In this document: positions 31,203 through 41,939 of the stretch, piece after piece
Layout: each line of letters opens with the position of its first letter
Numbering within the stretch: the stretch's first letter is position 1
Assembly (NCBI GenBank): GCA_963965975.1
Contig: OZ014424.1
Span: 1,736,001-1,800,000, forward strand
Direction: 5' to 3'
Origin: Xestospongia bergquistia
Lineage: Eukaryota; Porifera; Demospongiae; Haplosclerida; Petrosiidae
Length of the DNA: 64,000 nucleotides
Program-made: the position numbers and the translations under genes
The notes under the pieces: generated by a model
The model's input: only the letters and a program-made list of their open reading frames with translations
What the model was told of the DNA's origin: nothing
The model's database searches: none

Positions 31203-32697
31203 ATAGTAGACACAATCTATATTATATGCATGATTATAATCAATACTGATTATATATAGACTGTAAATATTAATGTATTATTTAACAATCAATTTGTAGC
31301 TTACATATCAGTGGATTAATATGGAATCTAGAATTCATGTTAATTACTAATTGTACAATTTGTTAGTATATTATACTATTACTAAACAACAAATTATACA
31401 ATAAATAATTTACATGAATTTTGTTATTCTAAAGTAATTTGTTCATACAAATTAGTTGTTATTAGTTTTTACAGTGACATATCAAATATCAGTGTTTATT
31501 TCAGGGTCTTTTTGGGAAATCCTTGTCATCAATGTAATGATATATTATGATTATAAATGATCTATTCCAAGAATTGTCTGTGCAAATTATCATGCTAGTC
31601 TTTAAAGTTGATTATCATTAGATTGTATACTGAGTAAGAGTGTACAGATTGTGAAGGTATCTTACTAACAACATCACTGGTTGTGCTTGTTGACACTGCT
31701 TCAGAGAATTTTTTGAAATAACACACTTAAAATAACTTAATCAAATGTAGGAAATTTTCTCTTGCCTTTGAAGCAGTAAGAAATAGACATTTATCTAAGC
31801 TAGATACAAAATACCACTTTGCATGAAGATTTAAAAACAAGGTCTTCTTAATTTTAATTGCAAAAAAGGTTATCACCATAACACTTCTGTTATTGATGAT
31901 GCCTACTTTACCATATAGAATGTCAACATGCAATTTTTGATCCTAAAGTGCAAACAATAAATACATATTTCCTCACTTTAACACTATATTGTATTCATTC
32001 ATACCTACTCCACCTGGTATGGTGTCAAAATATACACAGTTCTGACCCTAAATTAATCCAATACACAATATTAAATTACATGTACCTTTCTAGTATCATT
32101 GATTGATATTTGTCCACTTCATTCGAACATTCGAAGTGGCTCTTGCCACTGAAATATCTGTCATGCACTAGAGAGTAAACCTGCTGTACATTAGTTCTTT
32201 CTTTATTAAATGAGATAGAAAAAGTGCAGAATGGTTTTTTCCTATTGAAATTTTGTTATGCCTTATAGGGGTATGTTCATCATCCCATAAAAAGAATGAC
32301 AATAACACAAATAATCTTCCCCTTCAATAGGGCAAGGTGCTCAGTTGAGACTCCTATTATATATATATATAAACACACACATACAATGTGAACAATATTT
32401 TTTCTATCCATATTAAGCTACTAGTGTATATGCTAATTTGTTTGTTTCACTTTGTATTATTATGTTGTTTATTCCTATTTATGTATACATGTATATATAT
32501 ATATATATATATTGATAGTTAATGTTGTAGTCTTAATTTCATTTGTTTCTTTAAATTGTCATATAAATCAATTGAAAAATATAAGCAAATTAACATACTT
32601 ATCATGTGACACAAACAATTATAACACATGAAGTATACCAGACAATAAAAAACCAATAAACAAGAATTCAAGAATATTCTGTTCAAGAACCTTAAGA
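31203..32697. other. Intergenic boundary between the two gene families
   Basis: No supported gene. It contains short AT microsatellites near 32360 and 32490 and a small inverted repeat around 32117-32142 (CACTTC ... GAAGTG flanking TTCGAA-rich sequence). A minus-strand frame of 68 codons at 31727-31933 has no paralogue or domain. Confidence 0.5.
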
Positions 32698-34586
32698 CTA
32701 GCTTGAAATACTAAATTCATGTAGAGGGTTATACTTATCTGATAGACAATCAGGAGGGTTCTCCTTCCATATTAATTCCCAGGAAAGGAACTGCTCTCCT
32801 ACAGGCATGTCCAAGAATATTTGAGGTGTCTGTCGCATTGTCATCACTAAATCAAGCATATCTTCCTGTACATGTAATAAAGTAAATTATGAATTTTAAA
32901 AGAAGTAATATTACAAATACATTGATAATTAGAGTATGATTATTAATAATACAGTGTCTTTAGATAATAATATCACTCACATTTCTTTTGTGATGGAAAT
33001 CATTCATAAATCCAATTATTTTACTACCAGGGTAGCCATTAGCCTCAATAAACCAAACATTCCAGTCAATTGATACCATAAAATCTAAACCTATTAGATG
33101 AAAACAGGAAGGTGCTCTCTCCAGGAAATGAAAACCTATAAGAGAATCTAAATCAATCATAGTTATACTATTTAGTACGGAAGTCACAGATGGACATTCC
33201 AATTCCTTTTTCTTATTTCTTTCGCGAACCTTGGTGTATTTAAAAATTCCAAATAACAATCCAGTTGATAAATCCAATTTCTCATTCCTAATTCCATTTT
33301 TGGCATGTGCGACATTTCTGGGTTTTTCTTGTTACTTAATAAAACGCGAAGTGCGAGTACCACAAGCCATCTCTTATAATGGAGCGTCAGCGAGATGTTT
33401 CCAGTTAGGTTGGGTCCCTGACTTTGGTTGTATATTGTAGTTCTATTATTATGAGAAGTTGAGAATGGACATTAAAACTCCGTATAACCCCGTTAATATT
33501 AAAATTGGAAATAGGAATTGGAATGTCCGTCTGAGGCTTCTGTAATTTAGGCATAAAAGTATGGTGTATAGTAAAGCTATTGTATTGTCATAAAACAAGC
33601 TAAGACTAATGTCTACCTGAATGAAACAGGAGTAGAGCAGTTTTCTTGATATGTGGTATTAATTTTGTAGTGACAAAATTACTGCTATCAGGATGATGTT
33701 CATCTAGATATGTTTGAAATTTATCATAGAACCAGTAATGTTTATCAGGAGAGAAGTCAGGTTGTTTACTCTGAATACATGTGTTAGTTAGATGTGCTTC
33801 ATAACTAGCTTTACGATCATATGCTTTCAAAGATACACGTAGATATCCATCACGATAAAACAAAATATATGGCTGTGTGTTTGCTATAAGAACAAAAGCT
33901 CTAACATCAAATTTACGGCCTTCAAGTAAACATAGATTTTCTATATAGTCTTGTACAATTTTTTCATCTGATAACACAAGTTTCTGCTCTAGTTTAAGTG
34001 TACTGTCAATTACTTCAATTCCATGGCCTCTTTCACCTATTCTTGGTTTAATTAACCACATATTATTAGGTTTTTCCTCCTTTATATATTGTAAATCATT
34101 TGCCGACTGCATTAATTCACTCATTAAATAAGACTTTGGCATAAGATTAAGTCGTTCCATTGACATATCATAAGACTTGAGAAAATCTTTGATCATTGAA
34201 TATGTATTCCACTTATCCACAGTGAGTTTATGAACGTAAGGAACAGCTCCTATTAATACATTTGCTTTACAAAGCTGTGGTTTAAGAAGTGGATGTCCAA
34301 GATTTGATGATGAAGTGAAAGCAACAGTAAAAACATCATCAGAAAATAAAGATTTCATTTCTTCTTCGTCATTGATATCAACTCTTGGTCTGAGGTACCA
34401 TTGTTTCTCATATGATATTTGTAACAATGAAGTCATGCGTGGTTTATCTATAAAAACCATTTCAAACCTACCATACTGATCCCATGGCTTGTATAATGGT
34501 TGACACCAGGATACAGGGTAATGATAAGAGTCTGGGGAAAGACATTTTGCCCCGTCTTCACTCACGGATTGAATATCTTGGGACAT
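32698..34586 (-). CDS. Tubulin-tyrosine-ligase-like protein (TTL-A), 3 exons, 430 aa
   Basis: Exons are 34586-33617, 33135-32981 and 32865-32698. The phases (1, 0) and the 155-nt and 168-nt lengths of exons 2 and 3 agree with TTL-B. The TTL domain is clear: MWLIKPRIGERGHGIEVI (ATP-grasp loop), IVQDYI, KFDVRAFVLI, LTNTCIQ, then FHLIGLDFM and WFIEANGYPG, which corresponds to the WLIEVNGAP metal-binding motif of TTL. Enzymes of this family ligate Tyr, Glu or Gly to tubulin or other C-terminal or side-chain carboxylates. The exact amino acid cannot be read here. The N-terminal 130 residues (PVSWCQPLYKPWDQY) are particular to this sponge group. All catalytic motifs are present and no break is seen. 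Intron 1 is enlarged by the element at 33178-33542. It is the most divergent TTL copy in the window. Confidence 0.87.
33178..33542. mobile_element. Short terminal-inverted-repeat DNA element (MITE-like), TA target site
   Basis: The ends are inverted copies of CRGAAGYCWCAGAYGGACAT continuing into TCCAATTCC, about 30 bp with a few mismatches. TA dinucleotides flank both sides (33176-33177 and 33543-33544), as expected of Tc1/mariner-type target-site duplication. The 365-bp interior encodes no transposase, so it is non-autonomous. It lies in intron 1 of TTL-A, whose equivalent in TTL-B (83 bp) and TTL-E (111 bp) lacks it. The interior is richer in CG-containing words than the surroundings. Family assignment beyond TA-target TIR element is uncertain. 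Confidence 0.82.
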
Positions 34587-35098
34587 TAATATCTAGAATG
34601 AAATCATTTGTTAAAGAACTTATGTACGCACTATGATAAAGTATCTAAGTATTATAAAATTATTTCATACTTTTCTAAAACCAACACACATGTGTTTAGT
34701 CTCAACATGTACAACATTTCTCCACATGCCCCTAATAAAAGTATAGGAGGTCGGACGTCACTCCTCTTCAGGATGCCACAAACACATGATTACACGTGTT
34801 CATCCCCGCCCTCAAATGATTAAATAATCATACCTGTAGAACAGATTAGCCTTTCTGACCTATTTACACTACAAACCATATAGTGTTATGGAGTTTAGAC
34901 AAGCTTAAAGCTTTAAGATAATATTCTGATGACAAATATTATGAAATATAATAATAAAAGTAATGATAACAGTAACAACAAGCAAAAAGGATCATAAATG
35001 AATATATTACTATATAATAAAAATTTCCTGACTTTATTATGCTTAAACCATATTTGCATGTCTTCTTAGCAAAAATAACCAGTTCAATAAACTTAACA

Positions 35099-36576
35099 CT
35101 AGTTTGAATCATTAAATTCATGTAGAGGATCATACTTATCTAATAGATAATTAGGAGGATTTTTCCTCCATATTAATTGCCAAGAACGAAACCATTCTCC
35201 TACAGGCATGTCCAGAAATATTTGAGGTGTCTGGCGCATTGTCAACACTAAATCAAGCATGTCCTTCTGTAATAAAGAAAATATCATTATGATATGCACT
35301 TTATATACAAGAAATCTTGTATATAATGATGTACATATGCTATCATTTACTTTCTTGTTGTGATGGAAATCAACCATATATCCAACCATTTTACTTCCAG
35401 GAGAGCCATTAGCTTCAATGAACCAAATATTCCAGTCAGTTGATATCATAAAATCTAAACCTATTAGTTGAAAACAGGAAGGTGCTCTCTCCAGGAAATG
35501 AAAACCTATAAGTATGGAGGACATTACCTATCATAACACTTAGTCTTAAGTTAATAAGGTTTTATACAAACATTGACAAAATTATTACCTGATTGCAAGA
35601 GAAGTATAGCAGTCTTTTTAATATAAGGAATTAATTTGTTAGTGACGAAGTTACTGTTATCAGGATGATGTTGATCTAAATATGCTTGCAACCTATCATA
35701 GAACCAGTAGTGCTTCTCAGGAGAGAAGTCAGGGTTTTCTATCTGAATGTGTGTATTTGATAGATGAGCATCAATAGTACCTTTAGGATCATATGCTTTT
35801 AAGGATACACGTAGATATCCATCATGATGGAATAACATATATGGTTGTGTGTTTGCTATAAGAATGAAAGCTCTTATATCAAATTTACAGCCTTCAAGTA
35901 ATAACAGATTATGTATATATTCTTGAACAATTTTCCTATCTGACAACACTAGTTTCTGTTCCAATTGAAGTGTATTGTCAATGACTTCAATCCCACTGCC
36001 TCCAAAGTTTCTTCTTGGTTTAATTAACCACATACTGTTTGGTTTTGTGTCCTTCAGATGTAGTACATCACTTGGTGACTGCATTAATTCACTCATCAAG
36101 TAAGTCTTTGGCATAAGACTAAGTTGCTCCACTGACATTCCATATGGTTTAAGAAAATTCTGGAGCAATAGATATGTTTCCCACTTATCCCTAGTAAGAT
36201 TGTAAACATGAGGGACAGCTCCCATTAACACATTTGATTTACAAAGCTGTGCTTTGAAAAGTGGATGAGAGAGAGTTAAAGAAGCTGTAAAAGCAATCGT
36301 AAACACATCATCAGAAAACAAAGACTTTATTTCTTCATCATTATCACTAGAAAGTCTTTCTCTTATGACATGACATTGCTTTTCATGTCCTATTTGCATC
36401 AGTGAAGTAAGACATGGTACATCTACGAATACCATTTCAAATTTATTATACTGATCCCATGGTTTGTACAATGGTTGACACCAGGATACAGGATAGTGAG
36501 CAGTGTCTGAAAGAAGACATGTTGCCTTGGTTTCATTTGTAGAATGGTTGTCTTCAGTGTTTTGTTCTGACATCAT
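35099..36576 (-). CDS. Tubulin-tyrosine-ligase-like protein (TTL-B), 3 exons, 436 aa
   Basis: Exons are 36576-35589, 35505-35351 and 35266-35099, with introns of 83 and 84 bp. Two adjacent ATGs open the frame (MMSEQNTEDN). TTL motifs: MWLIKPRRNFGGSGIEVI, KIVQEYIHNLLLLEGCKFD, IRAFILIANTQPYMLF, SPEKHYWFYDRLQAYL, FQLIGLDFMIS and WFIEANGSPGSK. Exon 3 encodes DMLDLVLTMRQTPQIFLDMP. The glycine-rich nucleotide loop and the E-x-N metal ligands are intact. The upstream region resembles the shared TTL/FEM1 divergent promoter, but no FEM1-like gene follows on that side. A 3'-truncated, almost identical copy lies at 41940-43078. Confidence 0.88.
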
Positions 36577-36689
36577 TATCTATATTAAAATGTTAAGGGC
36601 AGCTAACACTAAGAGATTAGTGTCATAAATTAATTAATGAATATTGCTCCCCACAGGAAACCATTGGACTATTAGCTACAAGTCTGACC

Positions 36690-36835
36690 CCACCCTCTAC
36701 TGATTGTTATTGTAAGGGAGGAGCTGACTCTACTCTTTTCTCTACCGGTTAAAGACAGCTTCAGGAAGGGATGTCTTATGACCCAGACTCTACTCCCCTG
36801 CTCTCTAAAAAAGGAGTATAGAGTCTGTCTTGTAG
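36690..36835. promoter_or_regulatory. Orphan divergent-promoter module upstream of TTL-B
   Basis: CCACCCTCTACTGATTGTTA, GGGAGGAGCTGACTC and CAGGAAGGGATGTCTTATGA follow the order of the FEM1-like promoters (for example 45500-45680: CCACCCTCCATTGATTGTCC, GGGAGAGGCTGGCC, CAGGAAGGGCTTTCTCAAGA). An inverted repeat, CAGACTCTACTCC at 36784 and GGAGTATAGAGTCTG at 36813, could form a 13-bp stem. The same block is upstream of TTL-D (43190-43335). The likely origin is a divergent promoter whose FEM1-like side was lost. Confidence 0.6.
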
Positions 36836-37326
36836 CATTTGACTGCATGAACTTATAGTATGTTAAATAATTTTTAAATCTAAGTGATTATCCTAAGACA
36901 AAACCACTGCAGAAGTGGGTCAGTGTGATGATTAATCATAAGTGTGAAAAAATCAAGCTGCTGACAGTTCTTACAGGATATTTCTTATAAAATAACTTTA
37001 GTGACCACCAGTGAAATCATATATTTTAACAAATAAAATAAATTTGGAATTCTTAGCAGGTTTATTTATATATGTATGGTAAAACATTACTAATGAAGTT
37101 GTGTGAACAGTAAACACAAAACCAGTAATATATAAAACAGAGGATTAACAACATAATAACTAGTAATAATAATAATGAACACAATTATTAGTATGTCCCA
37201 TTAACTGGTATATATATGACATAATTTCTAATAGTACTCTTATTTAAAACCTATAATTTAAAAATCTCATAATTTTATAATGTCTAAAAGAAAACATTCT
37301 CTTCAAGAGTCTTGAGTCTAGACTGA

Positions 37327-38870
37327 CTAGCTTAAACCATTAAATTCAAGTAAAAGATTATACTTATCTAATAGTGGACAATCTGGAGGATTTTCTCTCC
37401 ATATTAATTGCCAAGAATGAAACCATTCTCCTATAGGCATGTCCAGAAATATTTGAGGTGTCTGTCTCATTATCATCACTAAATCAAGCATGTCCTTCTA
37501 TAATAAAGAAAATGTCATTATGATAATATTATATGAGGTATGTATTTCAATGCACAATAAGTACAACATTGTTAATATATGATTAAATGAAATATAATAT
37601 TTATATAGCTTGTGTACTTACTGTCACTCACTTTCTGTTTATGATGATAATCACTCATGTATCCAAATGTTTGACTTCCAGGATAGCCATTAGCTTCAAT
37701 GAACCAAATATTTCAGTCAATTGATACCATAAAGTCTAAACCTATTAGATGAAAACAGGAAGGTGCTCTCTCCAGGAAATGAAAACCTATAAATATATAA
37801 ACTGGTATTACTAACTATAAAATTTACTTAGACATCAACAAGCCAAGCAGAAGTAAGGTAATTGTACATGTCAAACAATACCTGAATGTAACAAGAGTAT
37901 AGCAGTCTTTTTGACATAAGGAATTAATTTGTTAGTGACAAAGTTACTGTTATTGGGATGATGTTAATCTAAATATGCTTTTAACCTATCATAGAACCAG
38001 TAATGCTTATCAGGAGAGAAGTCAGGTTGTTTACTCTGAATATTTGTGTTTGTTAGATGAGCATCATGACTACCTTTAGAATGATATGCTTTCAAAGATA
38101 CACGTAGATATCCATCATGATGAAATAACATATATGGTTGTGTGTTCGCTATAAGAATGAAAGCTCTGATATCAAATTTACAACCTTCAAGCAATAACAG
38201 ATTAGGTATATATTCTTGAACAATGTTTTAACCTGATGATACTATTTTCTCCTCTAACTGAAGTGTACTGTCAATTACTTCAATCCCAGTGCCTCCGGAG
38301 CCTATTCTTGGTTTTATTAACCACATATTGTTTGGTTTTCTTTCTTTAAAATGTTGTAAGATATTTAGTGACTGTATTAATTCACTCATCAAATAAGTAT
38401 TAGGTTCAAGCTTAAGTTGCTCTACTGATGTTCCATTATGTTTATGAAAATTCTGAAGAAGTGAATACATATCCCACTTATCGATAGTGATCTTGTGAAC
38501 ATGAGGAATAGCACTTATTAATACATTTGATTTACAAAGCTGTGTTTCGAGAAATGGATGAGAAAGATTTCCGGAGCCAGTGAAGACAACTGTGAACACA
38601 TCATCTGAAAACAAAGATTTCATTTCTTCATCATTATTGATATAATCTTTTTTTATTTCTAACATGCCATTGCTTCTCATATCCTATTTGTATCAGTGAT
38701 AGACGTTGAGGTTTGTCTATAAAAACCATTTCAAAATAGCTATACTGATCCCATGATTTGTATAATGGTTGATACCAGGATACAGGATAATGAGGAGTGT
38801 CTGAGCGAAGACTAGTTGCCATGGTTTCACTTGTAAAATGGCTGTCTTCAGAGTCTTCTTCTCACTTCAT
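37327..38870 (-). pseudogene. TTL-like pseudogene (TTL-C)
   Basis: It is colinear with TTL-E over all three exons (ends at 37327; exon 2 near 37640-37790) but broken. ATG 38870 is followed at once by an in-frame TGA. A T-run gains one base near 38650 and another shift occurs near 38228. A CAA-to-TAA change falls near 37963, and the Trp of SIDWNIW in exon 2 is TGA. Motifs such as MWLIKPRIGSGGTGIEVI and IRAFILIANTQPYMLF remain readable, so decay is recent. It stands head to head with the intact FEM1-like gene at 39198. Confidence 0.88.
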
Positions 38871-39197
38871 TATCTATATTAAAATGTTAAGGAAACTTAA
38901 CACTAAGACAAAACCATTATGTAATATTAATTAGTTAGGTTGTTATTGCTTACAACCTTGCAAGTATTAGCAAGTATTGATTGTCCATTGATGGGAGGGG
39001 CTGGCCTAAAGATACTGCAGTAACTATGTAAAAATTAAGGGCCATTTCTTTACCAGAGAATCAGCGAGTCTTTATCTTTATTGATTACTCATTGCAGGAA
39101 GGGCTTTCTCAAGACCAATTCTACTCCTTACGCACACGTCGTCAAAAATGGGAGTGGAGAATGACCGAACCTCCTTTTAAAAGGAGTGGTCAACGTC
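38871..39197. promoter_or_regulatory. Divergent promoter between TTL-C and FEM1-like 1
   Basis: About 330 bp separate the two start codons. Shared parts in all pairs: a TTL-side leader (TATTAAAATGTTAAGGAAAC), a GGGAGGGGCTGGCCT box, CTTTATCTTTATTGATTACT, and GGAAGGGCTTTCTCA. A perfect 16-bp palindrome CTCCTTTTAAAAGGAG (39171-39186) lies 11 bp before the FEM1-like ATG. It is kept in pair 2 (45712-45727) and worn in pairs 3-5. Both genes are probably co-regulated from it. Confidence 0.65.
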
Positions 39198-41201
39198 ATG
39201 GCAGACTATAGATTCAGTGAAGAAAAGTATCAACAATTGTGTTACTGGACCAAACATGGCAAACTAACTGAGATAAAGGCATTGATAAAAAAAGTACAAC
39301 GTAATGAAAGAGCTCAGTTTGGACCAACCACGTTTTGCCCTCCACTAAAGTACATGTTGGAATCACCTCTTGTCATTGCTTGCTTTTGGGGCAAATTTAA
39401 GATTGTCCAGTACTTCCTTGAGACTTTCCCCAATATTATTGATGTAGATACATTAGCTACCACATTTTTAGACGAGAAAACAGCAATTACTCCACTAATA
39501 GCAGCTTGTAAGGCAGAACGTAGTGATGACCATGGCCAAGATTCTCTTAAAATAATGAAATATTTGATTTTGAAAGGGGCTAAAGTTAACAAACCATCAA
39601 CTGATGGATCTACCCCATTACGTCATGCACAGTCCCTTGAGACTATAAAGTGTTTACTGGAGTGTGGTGCTGATATTAATAAGGCCTGTAATAAGGGCAT
39701 TAGCCTATTAGTACAAGTTGTTAGAAATGGTCTCCTGAAAAAAGAAGCAAAAATTCAGATTTTAAGATATTTGCTTGATAAAAATGCATATGCTTATCAA
39801 TGTACAACAGATGGCTACACAGCTTTACACATTGCTAGTCATGCTTCATTTGCTTATAAAGAAGTAGTTCAGTTTCTACTAGACAGTGGCGCACCTCTTA
39901 TGTTTACTACTACTTCTCATGTTACAGATATTGATTACATACCATCTCCTGTGTATCTTGCTGCTTATACTGGTGAAGAGGCTATAGTGGAGGTTTTTCT
40001 TCAAAGAGAAGATTGTCCAATAAAAAGTAAAGTAAATACATATTTGCTAAAAGCTATGAGACGTCAGGCCTTGTATTGTAGTGATCATGAAACCGAAAAG
40101 AGAATTGGTTTTTATCATGTCTGGATTAAAGGTCTTGAAATCATGAAAGAACATAATATCCAGCTCTCATATCCGTTACCAGTAGATGAATATGACCTAC
40201 GTAAGGAGGTGAAAACAAAGGAAGAGCTGGATGCAATATGGGGTAATACTTTAGAAATACTTTTTCAACATGCATTGATTTATGAGCGATGTCTAGGTAG
40301 AGTATGTACTGAGTACCTTTTGAAAGTAGGAGATAGAATGATTGATAAAGGATATCTTAAAGAAGGTGAATCTGTGATTAAAAGAGGTGTACTATTAGAA
40401 ACAAATATATGTGAAGAGTTATGTTCCAAACCACCCAATTCCTATTCCTTTCCTCGATTTCATGTTACAAAAAGTGTCCTGGACTACTTCCATGTATTTA
40501 TTCGTAAGCTTCTCAAAACAGGATATCCACCTAATTTTCCATTGTACATTCAATTTGGACTAACAGCTCTGAAGACCAAATATCACCTACAGTTACCAGT
40601 TGAACCATATGACAAACATGAAGTATTAAGAGTGTTTTCCATGTGGATAAAGAGCTGTAAATCTACTAATTCATCTTATCCTTTTGAGTTAATCTCTTTA
40701 GCAAAAGAGTTTGTTTTAAGCTTTCTTTATTATCCAGAAGGATCAGAATTACTTTTGTCTAACTGTGATTTCATTTACCTATACCCTTCACTACTACGTC
40801 TTCTCCTTGAAGTAGGAGGTGATGCTGTAATAAATGATGTTGGATGGGATGGAAGAACTTTACTTCAAGTAGCTCTTCAAGAGGCAGTTAATGCATACAA
40901 AATTGAAAAAATTGAGGAAGTTATAAGGATATTATTGGAATATGGTGCTCATGTAGACACAACAAATAGTAAAGGCGTGACATTGTTCAGTGACATAGTT
41001 AAATCAAGTGACATTGTTAAATCAAAGCTTTTATTGTACAAAGCTGTATGTTCTCCACACCTTCCTTTATCTCTCTATTGTACTGCAGCTAATGCTGTAG
41101 TGAAGTACTGTATACTTTATCAAGAACTACCTTCTCATGTTGTAGACTTTATCAAGTTACATGATCCTCAATATTTTAAGCAGTTTGAATATTTTTCTTA
41201 G
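39198..41201 (+). CDS. FEM1-like ankyrin protein 1, 667 aa
   Basis: ATG 39198 (MADYRFSEEKYQQLCYWTKH) is used, as in every copy; the frame upstream opens only at a GTG. N-terminal ankyrins lie at about residues 50-260 (PLVIACFWGKFKIVQYFLE, TDGSTPLRHAQSLETIKCLL, DGYTALHIAS). The FEM1-type middle region is at about 270-410 (REDCPI, then KEELDAIWGN, ERCLGR and EGESVIKRGVLLE). C-terminal ankyrins follow at about 555-625. A VHL-box-like end (SLYCTAANAV, then LPSHVVDFIKLH) matches the FEM1 pattern SLKCLAARAV and IPRTLEEF. FEM1 proteins are receptors of CUL2-elongin ubiquitin ligases that bind C-terminal degrons. An 18-bp tandem duplication (SDIVKSSDIVKS) near residue 610 is unique to this copy. Similarity to FEM1 is distant but covers the whole length. 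Confidence 0.87.
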   Translation: MADYRFSEEKYQQLCYWTKHGKLTEIKALIKKVQRNERAQFGPTTFCPPLKYMLESPLVIACFWGKFKIVQYFLETFPNIIDVDTLATTFLDEKTAITPLIAACKAERSDDHGQDSLKIMKYLILKGAKVNKPSTDGSTPLRHAQSLETIKCLLECGADINKACNKGISLLVQVVRNGLLKKEAKIQILRYLLDKNAYAYQCTTDGYTALHIASHASFAYKEVVQFLLDSGAPLMFTTTSHVTDIDYIPSPVYLAAYTGEEAIVEVFLQREDCPIKSKVNTYLLKAMRRQALYCSDHETEKRIGFYHVWIKGLEIMKEHNIQLSYPLPVDEYDLRKEVKTKEELDAIWGNTLEILFQHALIYERCLGRVCTEYLLKVGDRMIDKGYLKEGESVIKRGVLLETNICEELCSKPPNSYSFPRFHVTKSVLDYFHVFIRKLLKTGYPPNFPLYIQFGLTALKTKYHLQLPVEPYDKHEVLRVFSMWIKSCKSTNSSYPFELISLAKEFVLSFLYYPEGSELLLSNCDFIYLYPSLLRLLLEVGGDAVINDVGWDGRTLLQVALQEAVNAYKIEKIEEVIRILLEYGAHVDTTNSKGVTLFSDIVKSSDIVKSKLLLYKAVCSPHLPLSLYCTAANAVVKYCILYQELPSHVVDFIKLHDPQYFKQFEYFS

Positions 41202-41939
41202 AATTTTTTGATGGTTATTAAAAGCTGTATGTACGTATTAAGTTAAATTAGTTTGTGTGCTTCATTTTATAAAATAGTAATAATATTATATTATATAGAG
41301 AAATATGGAGATATCTGTAGACATTGGGAAGATGTGTTTCCTTGTTTTAATTTGTAGAGTCACTGTCTTATCATACAGAGTTTACGTATAACCTATAAAA
41401 ATGGCTTAATGAATAAAATTAAATTTAGTTATAGTTGGGTTACAAAATCTAATGAGAGAAAAAGACATCTTGAACACATTTTTGAGTCACAGAATAAATT
41501 GGGAATTAGATATAAGGATGTATGACATTAGAGGTGTATATTTCTCTCTTTTCTGGTCTAGTACTATTTATTATGTATACAGTGGTGTTCTTTTCATTCT
41601 TATCATAAATTAAGTCATAGCATTTAATATATAAAATGGTAACATATTAGTATCTATTGTCCATTGAGTTTACAAATTTCTTTTGTAAAAACCTTGCAGG
41701 CTTTTACAAATAACTATGTCTTTATTTTTTAGCATTTTGAAAAGGTTTCTATACAATTGTGCATGTCAGTTCTTTATTAATTCTCATTTTGTTTTGAAGT
41801 AATTACATCATCACTGTTATATATAGTGTGATTAAGTATCCATTTCAATATAAGGTGAATGAGAGGAGAGGTATACCATTAACTGGCTTATATAAAATAT
41901 CATATCCAACAGTATTCTTTTTTAAAAAATATTCCAGCC

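Noticed and set aside
31727-31933. Small minus-strand gene of 68 codons
   Set aside because: No domain, no duplicate and no conserved start; consistent with chance in AT-rich DNA.
32117-32142. TTCGAA-rich palindrome as a transposon end or regulatory site
   Set aside because: Too short, no second copy found in the window and no flanking duplication.
33231-33440. Plus-strand frame of 69 codons inside the TTL-A intron
   Set aside because: It lies within the inverted-repeat element and resembles no transposase.
39198-41201. Assigning the ankyrin genes to the Death-domain family
   Set aside because: They lack a Death domain and instead follow the FEM1 layout with a VHL-box-like C terminus.
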